From the NCBI RefSeq assembly GCF_000524195.1, contig NW_020170417.1:505866-564156 (forward strand): a stretch of DNA of 58,291 nt, in the 5' to 3' direction. A program made the position numbers and the translations under genes. The DNA comes from Echinococcus granulosus. Taxonomy: Eukaryota; Platyhelminthes; Cestoda; Cyclophyllidea; Taeniidae. The notes under the pieces were generated by a model that did not search any database, was not told the DNA's origin, and was given only the letters and a program-made list of their open reading frames with translations. Below are positions 37,956-50,429 of the stretch, in pieces (the first letter of the stretch is position 1; each line of letters opens with the position of its first letter).

Positions 37956-40900
37956 TGCATTGCATTATCAAGAAGATGCAAGTAAGGTGTCAAAGCGTGT
38001 GAATTGGAATGAGACCGTTGAGTGGTGGAAAAATGATGTGTATTTGGTGGTTAAGCTCACCACACGTGTTGATGGACAACTTTGACCGATGATAACCCCT
38101 TCAAAGTTGTCATTGCGGACTTTTAACTGGATCAATGTCTGTTATTAAATACTCATTTTCGATATGACTGATAACCATCCGTGTTTGATAAATGACGACA
38201 AGATGGTATTAATGGATGTGCAATGAAGAAAGTCTTGCTTGTTTCTTTGTCGGACACTTTGCTTATGAAAGTTATTTGTATGCTCTTACATGATTGTAAT
38301 AGCTACATCTTCATCTCCTTTCCATATCTACCTCTCTCTTTGAATTTGTCTTCTGCTTCAATACCAGCCTACCTGTAAGTTCTTCAATGCCCTCATCATG
38401 AAGAAAGCTTTTTCCCTCCACTCGTCGACAGTTAGTCTCGACGCCATCTTTGAGCTCCACTTCTAAACTCTACCCCTGGATTGGATTCTCCGGCTCGATT
38501 TGAACTTAAAATACCGCCTATTGAAGGAAGCGTCTCTACTACGTCTTACGAAGTGATCACAGAAACTGAGTTTTGTAAGTCAAGATCAAAGCGAGATTTC
38601 TGCCTTCCACCCGCCTTTGTGTTACACCTCCTCTACATTCACGCAGTTGGCATAAGGGTGAACTGCCGACTATCCAAACCATGTAGATCTCACGAGTTCT
38701 GCAGGCTAAGTCAAATTACGCCTTTTTCATAGTGCTGTGTCTTGTTTTGGTTTGCTGTGTCGCATGTCTGACATCACCACTATAGAGCGTATTCGTGAAC
38801 AACATTTGCGCTAAAAGCAGCGGCTCTTGAAGAGTGCAGGAAGGAAATGTCATCTTCCGTGTGCTAGAAAGTTAGTCACTGTAGTCTATTTACTTTCGCG
38901 GAGAATTGGAGTGGGTTACGTGAAAAGGGCAAAAGAGTGGTACTTTTGACTCTAATTTTCTTCTTTAATTATTCTCTTCAACAATGATAACTTTTTTACT
39001 CCCCTTTCTTTTGTACTTGGAAGCGTGTTCCAACCATCTAGAACCGCAATTCTAAACAAACCTAGACTGCAGCTGAAGAAATGCAACTCTTTTCCAAATG
39101 CCTAAAATATCCCGCTATTGTTATTTGCTGTTCCGAAAAATCTCAAGTCGGATAAAAAAAGTCATTTGTCACCTATTCTTTAAACCATGTTGCAGCACAA
39201 GTGTTCAGTACAGAAATACGTGGGAGTTACCAACTCACGCGCTTACTCTTCATGGTTACTCAGATATCTAATAGCATATGTTGCACACAGAGGGATGTAT
39301 GGTACCATTAGCATCTCCCAATCAAGTGGAAGGTGGACATTTCTCTTCCTGTTCACACCCAAAGGCGAACTCTTTGCAAAGAATCTAAAAAATGGGGTGA
39401 AAAGTAGGAAAAGAGGAATAAAAAAGATTAATAAATAGAATCAAATTGTAAAAAGCGATTAAAAAGAGCCATAACATAACATGGCCCCTCGTAGGGTCAC
39501 ACGAACATGGACAAGTTGTTGTGGGTAAGTATGCTATGACTAGATAAACCATATGGTCGTTGGCCACAGAGAGGAAAAAGCATTTAAAAGGCCTTTCAGT
39601 GCGAGAAAATTAAGCTTGCAAACCCTGACTCCATCAATTTAGTGCCACTTGACAAGGATTGCTGCCATCCCCTTATAGGAGATTTAAAGTATTTTTTTAA
39701 TTTTGAAAGAATTCCTCTATTAAAGGACAAAACCTTTTGTATGTGTGGTTAGTAATGCTATCGCCTCTAACATAGTCTCTGCATTCGAACTGATGGCTAC
39801 TCCTTAAGGGTCCGTTTTAGAAGAAGCCTGACATCCATGGAGTGGGCCTTCTGCATCCTGTTTAGGGATATACTACTCAAATAATGAAAGAGTAGCTATC
39901 TATGCGCATCTAACTTGGTTGATCTATTCGCAATAGAATTTGGAGCAACTACTTGACACAAAATGATAAATATCAAATGTCACACATATGTAGCTATAGT
40001 GGTGAATGATTTGCTACGATAACATACTTTCTGCTTAAGCAATACTAAGGTTTGTAGCCTCGAAAATGACAATGACCCATTTTTCGCCTTCATACCTGTG
40101 AAAGTGGGTTGTGATTGAAATCCTTTCTGCTTACTTCAAACGCTCTTCGTTAACAAATAGATATGGGAGAGTAGGCTCACAGTGAACCATCTTTCTGCGA
40201 AATAAACCATCAAGTGTCCTGACTAGAGTACCTTTGCGTATCACCACCAACGCAAGACAGTGAGCTTGCTCTGTCCGTGAATGGAGACTCTAGTTATGAA
40301 GCCGGGCGGAGGAGTGAAGTCTCAGTCCTCTCCTTAGTGGAGAAGAAGATGGCAGTTGAAGCAGTGCTCCAGGTTCTAGTTGATTACATGGAAGTGTATT
40401 CTATTTCAGCGAGCTATTACGCAGCTGGCATAGAGCACCCACCAATCAGGATGCTGGGCTCAAGGCCACCCCTGTGCGCCAGTGCGTATACACGCTGCGT
40501 GCAGCATGTTCGCCTGTGGCCTGTTATCGATTTTTCTAGCCACCATATTAATTCCCATCGCCAGACATCACCATAGCGTGCAGAGGTTGGGGGGAGGAGA
40601 GGCGGTGTGGGGGGTGGCACCCGTTATGTCATTTGACTAGTCAGTTGGCCTCGAATTGTTCTGGCCAATTGATGTAGATTTTAGTTAATCCCATACAAGA
40701 TGCGATTTTGCGTATAGCGTGATCGGCAAAAAAGTGGAGGACCCTCGTGTTGCGCAAACGGTGTTTTTGTAGCATACCGGATCAATCCCCGGCTTCCCGT
40801 CCCCTTAAGTGGCTCCTTGAGGATGCTGGTACCTCAGATTTTGCAGCAGATTTTCCCAGAGATGGTCATTCAATTTATAGCTTAAATTGCTTATTTATGG

Positions 40901-41256
40901 TGCTTCTAAAGGCAACTTGCCAGTTACTAGGTTCACAGGGCTACTTTGCTTGCTACAGCCCACAAAGGAATATTCTTTCAAAGGTAATGCTGATGCTCGG
41001 ACGTCAAGGAAGTGAGATTTTCCCCACACCAATAATTCTTCGCATTTTTTTTCCATTATTTTAAACTAAACCAGTCGGGCCCACCACGCCTCGGCGCAAC
41101 AAGTTGACACAAAACTTTATTGCACATTCAACACATGGGATTTGAGGGGAGAATACCATTGTGTCGCATATATGTGACGCTGGTCGCAAAGACAAGGATT
41201 TTTGCACCTTGTGTTCAATTTTAAGTGATCATGAAATGGTAAACAACGTAGCTCAC

Positions 41257-41340
41257 CTTTTGTTTGATCTTGCACCACTGCCTCTGGGGATGGTGTTTCG
41301 TTGGCATTGGACCTTTGCATGGAGATGGCTCTGGCATAGC
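41257..41340 (-). CDS. Candidate short exon, unidentified gene
   Basis: An 84-nt minus-strand segment runs between an ATGAG acceptor and a GTGAGC donor. It is open in two frames: one reads MPEPSPCKGPMPTKHHPQRQ, the other MQRSNANETPSPEAVVQDQ. Which frame is used, if either, cannot be decided here. Confidence 0.25.
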
Positions 41341-42715
41341 CTCATGATTACGGTGCAAGAAAGCTCACAATTTTTAGTTCCACCTTTGGTTTCTCTCCTG
41401 AAAAAAAATTAAGTACAGAAACAAGGGAAACCACTCTTTTCCGTTCTATTTTAAATAGTGGATAGAGAACAATTTTCATGTGATTAATGGGCACTAAACA
41501 TATGAGGGAACCGGAGGACTGCCATTGTATTTCTGACTAGCTTCATCTGAGTGATTCGACTTCAAAGAGGCAGAAAAAGGATCTTGGTGATTGGGATCTA
41601 AGGGGTGTTTGCTAAATTGAACAGAATTACAAGGAAGTTCTCCTTTTTCAGGGGCGCTAACAGGAAAAAAGAGAAAACAATGTCTTTCCCTATTTACTGA
41701 GTTAGAACAAATAAATGTTTTCTTGCTTAAGCCTACTTGGAACGTGAGTTTGCCTGGCTAATGTCTTTCCAAGTTTTAGGCTTTTCCTTACATACTTGCG
41801 TATATTGATGAAATATTCTGAAAAAAGTTCTAACTATTCAAATTACAGAAAATTTGGCTAATTTTACACTTCATTCCTCTGCTGGATATCTGAATGCTTG
41901 TGGATTTTTTTCACTCCCTTGAAAACAATCACACGAGTTAACATGGCTACAACTTGGGGATGAATTTGTGCTCTGGACACACAAACACACCCATCCCCAA
42001 ACACTTAGGGTATAGTAGAATGCTTTTTTATTTGACAATAATGTAGCTGTGAAAATTGTAGTCATTCTCTTTACTCTAAATCGGCAAGCTAGTCATGGAG
42101 ACCAGTTTAAAACACGTCCAACCCCCACCGTCACACATATGTGACAAGTATGCTTTATTAGTTTACGCAAACTCGTTGCACTAAATTGTGTTGCTAATAA
42201 ATTAGTCAAATTAGGAATGACAAAACGGACCGAAAATTGTGTTAGTCTGGGGGAAAAACATCTTTCTGACAATTAAATAGTTTAGTTCGGCAGGATAGGT
42301 GATGTTGTCAAATCAGAACAGTAAAACATCCGGTTCTAACCGAGTGACCTTGTGAAGTACTTTTAAAAATAAAAATAATGCAATCCGGTGCTTCCTAAAA
42401 GGAGTGAATTATTTAGCCTCACTTTTTGAAGTGATTAATTGCTCTAATTGTACCTCTAGTGGATCCGAAATAACTATGATGCGGTTGACGACTGTCATTC
42501 TAGCTGATTCACTACCGCTACTTTCTGCTTTTCTTCGGATGTGATAATGGCTTTATATGCCACACTTTTTAGTAATTACTTCAGATTAATTTCTTGGGTT
42601 TGGCGTGGACACGCAGAGGTAAGTGGCTCACAAGTTTAGGACCTCCGATGTCTGAAGGTCTTTTGAAATATTATTAGCAAATTGCTGTTTGTTTTAAACA
42701 TAAAAATCCACATAG

Positions 42716-43037
42716 TCATTCTTTTTTGAACAAAATATCAACTTGTTGACCGCATTGTTGCAAACTGTGAAAGTGGAATGCGTGAAGCCGCCTGAAGTTG
42801 GTTTTTGAGGATGTGACAAGAGAGACTTCCAGAAAGTCTGGCCGATGAAGGCTGTGAAGGCAAAAGGCCAAGTGATCCGTTGAGTCTGAAGGTTCATTGA
42901 AATAGTTCTGTTTTAAGGAGGTGACTGTTGCTGTCTCCTTTTCATTTTGAAAAATAAGTGCCACTTGGAGATTAAATTGACCCAAATTCTTCAACAAAAG
43001 CTGCACCAAGACGGAAGATTGTTCTGCTCCATGCTGA
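42716..43037 (-). CDS. Candidate 3' exon with stop, unidentified gene
   Basis: The minus strand is open for about 107 codons after a TTATTCAG acceptor, ending at a stop at 42716. It includes QLLLKNLGQFNLQVALIFQ and, near the end, HSLQQCGQQVDILFKKE. It is not recognised, and no AATAAA follows within about 150 bp. It could be the terminal exon of the same hypothetical minus-strand gene as the 43.6-43.9 kb exon, but the phases of the pieces between are not reconciled. Confidence 0.28.
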
Positions 43038-43578
43038 ATAATTATGGCAGACGTGTACCAGAATTACGAACTCGTCTCCTTCAGGATTGACCCTCAGTAG
43101 GAAAATCAAATTCCCCATGGTAAAAAGCCAAAAATCATGGTTTTTTTTGAAGATATCCAGTTACGACCGAGTAGAACGAGAAAGTGACTCTGGAACTAAT
43201 TTTTGGCTGCCATGACTGCAAGAAATCTAAATGCAATAGAGATGGATTCGCACATTTCTCCAGTTCTGGCATCCCCAAATTTAGTAGGGTCGGACTATGT
43301 AGAATTACTGCGAGAGCCGAGGTAGGCGCTTCTGACACGTGTCTTGCCCTCGTAATGGTGATAACTACCTCCGGCAGAGAAACAAGACTAGGAGCCAGAA
43401 TACAACCCATGGGAGTAACAATGGAAGTATCCATCATCCTTTCCCATCCATTGGGGCTTTTAAGATCCACTCCTTTTCCTCAAAATTTTGAAGAAAATTA
43501 AGAGGAGCTACAAAGGACACCACTAAAGACAATTTACAAGCTAAAAAAGTGGAAAGATGGGGATTGGAAAATAACTAC

Positions 43579-43878
43579 CTTCCAATCTGCATTGATGCAG
43601 CACAATTCGTAACTGCGGCACAGTTTGAGAGAGTCGACACTTTCGTCAGATTCAGTGTTTTCCTCAGGAATTGGATGTTTGCACATGTTGTATTGTCTTT
43701 TTTTTCTTTTGGTGGTAAGAAGAACATTTGCAGCAGGAGACTTCTCGAGACTCAACACATTGGTGCATGCTATAGGGTCCGCAAATGCCTCCCCACCCGC
43801 ATCCTCCATCAGCGATTTGTAAGCGGTGGGTTTGCTAAAGCCTGGACGAGGCTCAACAGCAATTGCCGGTCGCTTTTC
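43579..43878 (-). CDS. Candidate exon of exactly 100 codons, unidentified gene
   Basis: The minus strand is open between a CCTAG acceptor and a GTAGTT donor, and the 300-nt exon preserves phase. It includes PRPGFSKPTAYKSLMEDAGG, a basic TTKRKKRQYNMCKHP stretch resembling a nuclear localisation signal, then an acidic PEENTESDESVDSL segment and a Cys-containing tail. Basic and acidic blocks together suggest a nuclear regulatory protein, but no family is recognised. The plus strand is also open over this interval, which lowers confidence. Confidence 0.35.
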
Positions 43879-43899
43879 CTAGGCGAATTGGCTGATACA

Positions 43900-46800
43900 C
43901 ATTTGATAGAGTAGCTTCTCGGCGTTTCGTCCATTTGCTGTCAGGTCAACAATGTCCAGCTTTTTACGGGAGTTGTTCCCACCTCCGAAACTTTACTTCT
44001 AAGGAATTCATTTCTAATAAACACCTCCAGCCAATTCGGTTCAGATGTCCCCTTTCACTGGTCAGCTTGTCGAATTTATAGAAGCAATAATTCCTAAACA
44101 GGCGACTAGTATCACTGACCCTTCCGTTGTGAGTCTCAACATCTTCACCCTGTCAAGTCTTTGTAACTGACTGCCTCAAAGTTGTAGGAAAGGGCGTGCT
44201 CCAAAAGCCACGCTGATGGTTAAGTGATCAAAGGCTGCAAATGGAACAGAGCCGGTAGAAAGAATTCAAACTACTTCTCAATCTAAATTTTTATTTCACC
44301 TTAATCTTTTATCCAACCACTGTAGGGCAGGAGGCTCCATTATTAGCAATACCTGCGATACCGGTTTCGGTTCGTGAGAATTCTCTATACCGGGTGCAGA
44401 TTGTCAGATGTTCGATGTGTTAATGCGATGTTTGGAAGTTTAAAAGCAGGTTGGTTCTTTATAATCAGTTCTTTTTCTCTCTCTCTCTCCCTACGTCAAC
44501 TTAGAACGCATCAGTGCACCTGCAATCTGTACTTCCATCAAGAAAGGTAATTTTGAACTAGATGGTAACTATGGTAACTTTTATTCGAGTGTTCACCCAC
44601 CTGACGTTGACCCATATATTTAATTTGGCTATCTTCTATGTCCAAAATCAAGGGGTTTGATAATACCTGTCAGAAAGTATCAAGAGTGTGCCGACTGAAA
44701 GTGTTAAATGGACTTTTCTAGTCTGCCGAGATTCCTCTCCCAAGCCGCACAATATGGCCCCCATTCTGGTGGTGCAGGTATGCACAGTCTTAAAGAAGTA
44801 AAGTGCCTCAACAGCTTATCGTCGTTTCTAATCTCCCCGACTCATGTGTAAAATCTATCAGGATCCCGACTTGAAGACCGCTGTGATTGATTGATTGCTT
44901 TGATTCCAATGGTGTCAGAAACCGAGATTGTTTTTGAAATATTCTGGGGAAGTCGAAATGCTTGATGTAATTCATGTCTTCACACTTCGACACCGCGTGC
45001 GAGTATTATCCACTTAAATCGTGATTTGTGTGTTGAAAACAGTTGGGAAGACCCAATCCTTCATAAGGATGTTATTCTTGAATCGTATAAGTGAGATATA
45101 ATACCAATACAAAGTAGTACTGGATATTTATTGGAGTTAGAGATAAGGATTGAGTCTTTACGAAGCATGCGATCCTCCTAGAAGCAGATTTCAAGGAATG
45201 CCACCTCCAATTTACTTTCGGATTCTTACAGTACAAATCCTTCATAGCAACGTGGTATGGATAGCTTGCAGCTTCAACGAACTGTTTAATTGGTTGGGAT
45301 ATTCTCAACCCATATACAACACAGTGCATTCACTGACGATATGAGAAGTTCCGTCTTGATGAGCGAAGGTGTAGGAAGCCTTTGGATTAAAGTTGAAAAG
45401 TTGAGCCACCAAATGGATGAGTAAAAATCCGGATTGAAACAAGGAGATTGTGGAAAAAGTAGTCCATTTTAGGCAACCGAAAAACCAAATATATCCTCAC
45501 AAACAGGACTAAAGGTCTCTTTTCAATCAAGTGTTGTGTTGGTTTTCTTTAGCACGCAAAGAGCAGTCGCGTCACAGCGCAGAAAATGCTACCACGACGG
45601 GACTGCATGCAGTAGAACAAGCGGAAGCATACAGACGCGTGGTTGTCAAAAAGCTGCAAAGAATTACGTCTGCGTGTCAAGTGATGGCACTTACTTCATG
45701 TCACTGCTAAGTGCAAGTATTAACGTCGCATTCTGTGTGATGTGCTCACGTATCAGGGCTTAGAATCCAGGGCGTCCGTGTCCACGCCTCAAGTATAAGA
45801 CGTGCTTACAGAGCTTGTCGCACGGCGTGCACAATAAACCGTCTCAGCTGGGAAGTTTGCCATCTTCTCTCTTGCTCAAGGTTATTTCCACCTGTATGGA
45901 TCCCCAAAGAAGTACTTCTTTGCGGAGAAGAGGAAGTCTCCTGAGTAATACCATTGTATTATAAAGAATCCCGGGTATATCATTCCACTAAAGTACACAT
46001 CAAAGCAGGGGAAAGAGGCAGTTGTCATTAATGACGACCCGAGATGTCTTAAGCGCGTAGGCAAACCTTCCCGTGTCGAGGTATTCCAGGTGTTAGCGAG
46101 AGGTTGTGTGTGAAAAGCAGCAAAGCAGCTCTCGCTTCTTGAGGCGTTCTTCCCCTTCAGAGTCCCGAATTGAATTGAGCGTCCTGATTGTGGGGAAGGG
46201 AGTACATCAAGTTTCTTCTCCCGGGCAGCTAAATCTACCCGCAGATTCCGGAAGTGGAAGCCACACCCAGAAAATCAAGTGCACAGACATCTGAGCTTAA
46301 TCTTATGCAGTATTTACCCTGCGATGCCATCATTTTGAGAAGCCTTCCCACATTGTGAAGTCAAGGATGCCCGTGAAAACAGCCTCCCAAACCAAAGAAT
46401 TATAACAAGTTTTTCTTCAGGGTTAGGGTATATTGAAGGGTCAGAAAGGACGAAGAAATGGAGGAAGATGGCAGAGAACAAATGAGGGAAGTGGTCTAGG
46501 GAAACTGTTCAATGAAAGATGATGGCCGAGTGAGAGAAGACTAACCAATAAATCAAAAAGGACACCCAAATCCAGAGAGTTTTGCCCGAGAAGGAAACGC
46601 GGGGAACCGAGGGGCAGGGAGACAAACCACACGAGATTTTTGTCTTTTCATACAAAAAAGAGAATTCTACTTTTTGGTAATTTCATAGTTAATCTTCCTT
46701 TTCCATTAATCTTAGGGGCATCTTTTTTGGCTTTTCAGACACATGGATGGCCGGGGAGGGGATGACGAAGAATGGAAGGACGTATAAATGATCGAGATCA

Positions 46801-46914
46801 AAGATGAACCAGGAGCAAAGTACACCTATGTTGAAAAGAAAGAGGGGAAGCAAGACATCCATCATGACAGGACCGAGAAAAAGAGGAAAGATGAGACGAT
46901 GTTATCCAAGTCAT
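43900..46914. other. No gene recognised; one long minus-strand open frame
   Basis: A minus-strand frame without an obvious start is open for about 130 codons over 45882-46275. Its upstream half reads LAAREKKLDVLPSPQSGRSI after a GGGTAG acceptor-like site. A pure CT run lies at 44473-44489. Nothing else was identified. Confidence 0.35.
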
Positions 46915-49120
46915 CTACCCCGCCGAGGGTTCCATATTGCCTACTGATGCGGTCGCATTCTTCGAAGATGTTGCAGCCGCGGCAGCAGATGCGCCAGCGC
47001 CAGTAACAGAAGCAATGGGTGGACTCCTGTTTGAATGCGGTACCCTCTGATGATGGCCACCTTTACTAGACTTGAATTTTATCTTGCCACTACCACTGCT
47101 GTTAGGTCGTGAGTGCACTTGTTGAGCCAGTTGTGCTGGTTTTCTGTTGACTGTCTCTGCACTCCCGGTTTCTTTCACAACCGCGTTTGTAGAGTCATCC
47201 CTACTGGAAGAGGGTTGAGCTGACCCCAAGCTTGTATTTTTATTAGTCGCGGTGGAAGTGGCGGCAACATTTTCATCATTGCCTACGCTTTCCGGCGCAG
47301 GCGGTGTGGCTGTTTTTGTCCCCGTTGTCTCAACCACCGATGCCGATGCGGTCGCAGGAGCCACTAAACCGACAGATGCATTTGAGCTGTTCACTGGGTT
47401 AACTGATGAGAGATTGGTGGGAAGGGAGAGTATATGCATTGGTTGTTGCTGCTGTATAGAGATTGGCGGGTGCTGAGAAGAAACAGAGGAAGAAGAAGTT
47501 GACCTAATTTGCGTCGGCTGGTTCTGTGGAGGCCAAGCAACAATGTGCGGAGAGTACTGTAGATGTATACCGGTGTTGACTAAAGTCGCGTTTGTCACCT
47601 CTGGAATCCACGAATCATAGGCGTGTGTGGGGTAACCATGCACAAAGTGGGTGGACGAGGCAGCTTCATGAATGCTTTGGAAATTGTAAGGAGCACCCGG
47701 AAGCTGGAGATTCAAGACATTAGCCGCCACACTTGTCGCTGATGTATTTTGAGGCGGTGGTGGTGGCACGGACGCCGATGGAGGAGGCGTTGCCCGACGA
47801 TGTTGCTGCTGATGGTGAAAAATTTGCGACTGGTGAGCGTGAGGAGTTGGAGCAGTGGACCTGCCTTGACCGGCTGAGAAGGGATTCTGACCAAAGGGAA
47901 CTGGAAAAGCAGGCACCGGGTTTCTCTGGTTGATAGCCGCGAGAGTGGCCGCTAAGTGCTGTGGCATGGCGGCGAGTTGAGAAAGTAGATGCGGAGCAAC
48001 CTGAGCCGGATGATGATGTGGTGGAGGAGGTGCAGGCTGACTCAGGTTCATCCCAGCCATAGCTGCGTTGAGAGTGCTTATGGCTGATGCGGCGGCAACG
48101 GGAGCAGCTGCGGAAGGTGGTCTAGTTCCGGGGCGAACGAATGCGTTCTGTGTTGGATATATAAGGGTTGCATCCAACGGGCTCGGACCCTGGACCCCAT
48201 AAATTGAAGGAGCCAGCATTGCGGAAAGATTTGAAACAAACTCCAGATCGGCTGATGTGGATGGTACAGGACGTTCAGTCATCCCGCTACGACTTAGGCA
48301 ACCATCAAAGGAGGCACGCGTTCCCGCTTCAGCTGGCAAAGTGGAAGCAATATGAGCAGTCTGTGTGCTGCCGGGATCTGAAGGCATGAATATGCACACA
48401 TGTTAAGGGAATGGGCGATAAAAGAATGAATTTAGAACCCGAAGGAAGACTTACACCCATCTATACGCCGCAGATAACAACGACCATCAGGAGCATTCAA
48501 AACACAGAGGGTGCTGCTCCCATTTTCAACAGCCACCTTCATATCATCAATCGTGGTACCAATGGAAGCTAGACGCGGAGCTTCGATTATTTTATCGATT
48601 GCAATCGCGCAGTTATCTAGCATCATCCCACGTATCGTTTGATCACGGTCCAAGTTTTCTCTTGAAAAATAATAATGCCTAGCGAATAATAAATAAGAAA
48701 TCAGACAACCTGTACTTACGTAAAATATAAGATATAGGCCGACTTAGAAGGGAAGAGAAAGTAAGCATCTCTTCTAGGTGATCGCTGTGCGAAAGCACGA
48801 CCATCTGAGAGGAGACCTGACTCCGCCCTTACATCAGGCGACTCCTCAGTCAACAGAGACTTCAACTCGTCCCAGGATATAATACGGAAATCCCTTTCCG
48901 AAGTACCGAATGTATCGCTGGATGGCGAGTTTAGAGGCGGCAGACGAGAGTACCTCCCGTAGAAGTCGGCAGCGGGTACGGGTACGAATGGAGGCGGCGA
49001 CAAAATATGTTGAGGTGGGAAAACATTATAGGATGCCAATGGAGGAGATGGTTGATAGGATCCAATGTTCCCAGGAAAAATATAACCTCCTTGTGTCAAC
49101 AACACGTTCTCATTACTCAT
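46915..49120 (-). CDS. Pro/Ser/Ala/Gln-rich protein with a conserved-looking N-terminal region, unidentified
   Basis: Three exons, 49120-48720, 48660-48455 and 48377-46915, join in phase through GTAAGT donors and AG acceptors to give 689 residues. Residues about 1-75 are Pro-rich (SPPPFVPVPAADFYGRYSRL). Residues about 75-205 look globular, with IISWDELKSLLTEE, MMLDNCAIAIDKIIEAPRL and STLCVLNAPDGRCYLRRIDG. The rest is low complexity: Ala runs, PAPPPPHHHP, FHHQQQHRR, SVPPPPPQ, ISIQQQQP and long Ser/Thr/Ala stretches. A basic patch (SGSGKIKFKSSKGGHHQR) lies near the C terminus. This looks like a disordered scaffold or RNA/chromatin regulator; no family is recognised. The TAG stop is part of a GTAGAT that could act as a donor, so more 3' exons are possible. 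It starts about 310 bp from the divergent CHTOP-like gene. Confidence 0.7.
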
Positions 49121-49432
49121 AATTACTTCTATTAAAAGTATGTACAGTATTTACGATAAACTTGTAAAATGGAAATTCCACAAACAACGCTTCAGACCTA
49201 TTTACAATCGCATTCGCCCAGAAATTAGCGCCTCACGGCCCAGGCGACTAGCACACTAGCTCGCATAGGTCAAAGTATCCGCCTTGTTTAAAAGCCACAA
49301 AGTATAAACAAAATTGCCCACAAAAAGTAATAGTTTTAAAATATAAAAATAAAATAAAACTTTTAATGCAAAATTTTTGATTTGAGATCATAAGTGTCCA
49401 CAGACGGTAAAGCCTTAAATTGGTGTGTTAAA
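49121..49432. promoter_or_regulatory. Shared intergenic region of a divergent gene pair
   Basis: 312 bp separate the minus-strand ATG (49120) from the plus-strand ATG (49433). The middle is CpG-richer than the flanks (AGCGCCTCACGGCCCAGGCG, AGCTCGCATAGG). The arrangement implies a bidirectional promoter or two closely packed ones. No TATA box is in a convincing place for either gene. Confidence 0.5.
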
Positions 49433-50201
49433 ATGCGACAGCGAATAATCCTCCCGATCAAGCTATACGGCTCGTCATCTATTACTTTAAATGAAAGGTA
49501 CTCCGCTACATTAATGCATTTGTTTTCAGATTTCGCAGGCTAGAAAGCTCTGCTTCTCGAAGGACGGCGGCAAACCCACTTGGAATTCGAGTGAGTTTGC
49601 ATTTCCTTTTGATGCCCAATTTTTTATAGCGTTCCAATGCCCAGAGAACTCCAATCGCTCTTAGATTAGGCCAACAGTTCAACAATTCTTCTAGGGGTCG
49701 GGGGAGGCCACGAAAAGTTGACAGACGAGAGTATGTTGTTTCGTCCGTTACGGCGGTTAAATCTGTTACATGTTTTTGCTCCTTCTAGTTGAGGTTTTCG
49801 TTGTTTTACTCTTTGTCACTCCTTATGTGCTGTTGAATCACGTATTTCAACTATCTAGATTCACCTCCTAATTGTTCTTTAAGGAACTTCGTACATGTTT
49901 TGGTCCTTATGTGTACCTTTTTCACGCTTCTCTCAGTGGGCTTTCATCTCAAACGGCACCAGTTTTTACACCAATTCATCGTACTGTTCCTCTTACCTCT
50001 GGTCGTGGAGGAAATTTCCGTGGCGGTGGTGGTGGTGGCATCCGTGGGCGTTCAGTTCTTACCCGTGGGCGTGGGGCACCGCGCGCTCTTGCTAAGCGTC
50101 GAGGAACGCGTCGTTTCAATCGGGGTGCGGCTACGAACCCGCAGCAGATGCGTGCTAATCTAGACAAGGAGTTGAATGAGTACATGGGCGGTGGAAAGTG
50201 A
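49433..50201 (+). CDS. CHTOP: CHTOP-like (chromatin target of PRMT1 / FOP) mRNA-export adaptor, compact form
   Basis: Exons 49433-49497, 49530-49590, 49678-49730 and 49937-50201 join in phase with GT-AG borders and give 147 residues; the human protein has 248. Near the N terminus SSSITLNERF matches the LNERF motif by which CHTOP and related adaptors contact the helicase UAP56/DDX39B. The middle is an Arg/Gly-rich region (SSRGRGRPRK, SGRGGNFRGGGGGGIRGRSV, TRGRG), the typical substrate for PRMT1 methylation. The end (MRANLDKELNEYMGGGK) fits the LDxxLDxYM repeat of the FOP_dimer domain, with one copy instead of two. These features indicate a nuclear TREX-associated RNA-binding adaptor. The splice chain was chosen because only it keeps LNERF and the RGG frame together. 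The next-best assignment is another UAP56-interacting RGG protein such as an ALYREF relative, but no RRM is present. Confidence 0.8.
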
Positions 50202-50422
50202 TAGCCCGCTACTCTTTGAAAAAATCACTTAGTCTCCTTTTTCCTCATCTCTTCTTTATTTATCGTTATTCATTCTGCCCTTGAGCCTTTTGCTAAGAAA
50301 TGTAGACAAGCGGACACCGTGAAGCAGTATGCTTTGACCTCGGCATTTTTATCACATGCTCGTGTACTATCTGTCTATTAATTTCCCACTCATTCCTCCT
50401 CTTCCTATGTGTGAATTTTTGT

Positions 50423-50428
50423 AATAAA
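50423..50428 (+). terminator. Polyadenylation signal of the CHTOP-like gene
   Basis: A canonical AATAAA lies 222 bp after the stop codon at 50199-50201. A T-rich 3' UTR precedes it and a T-rich stretch follows. Confidence 0.65.
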
Positions 50429-50429
50429 A

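Noticed and set aside
40780..40800. tRNA B-box-like sequence GGATCAATCCC
   Set aside because: No matching A box or cloverleaf could be drawn around it.
43549..43914. 121-codon plus-strand frame
   Set aside because: It is antisense to the 100-codon minus-strand candidate exon, which has better splice borders and composition. Neither is certain.
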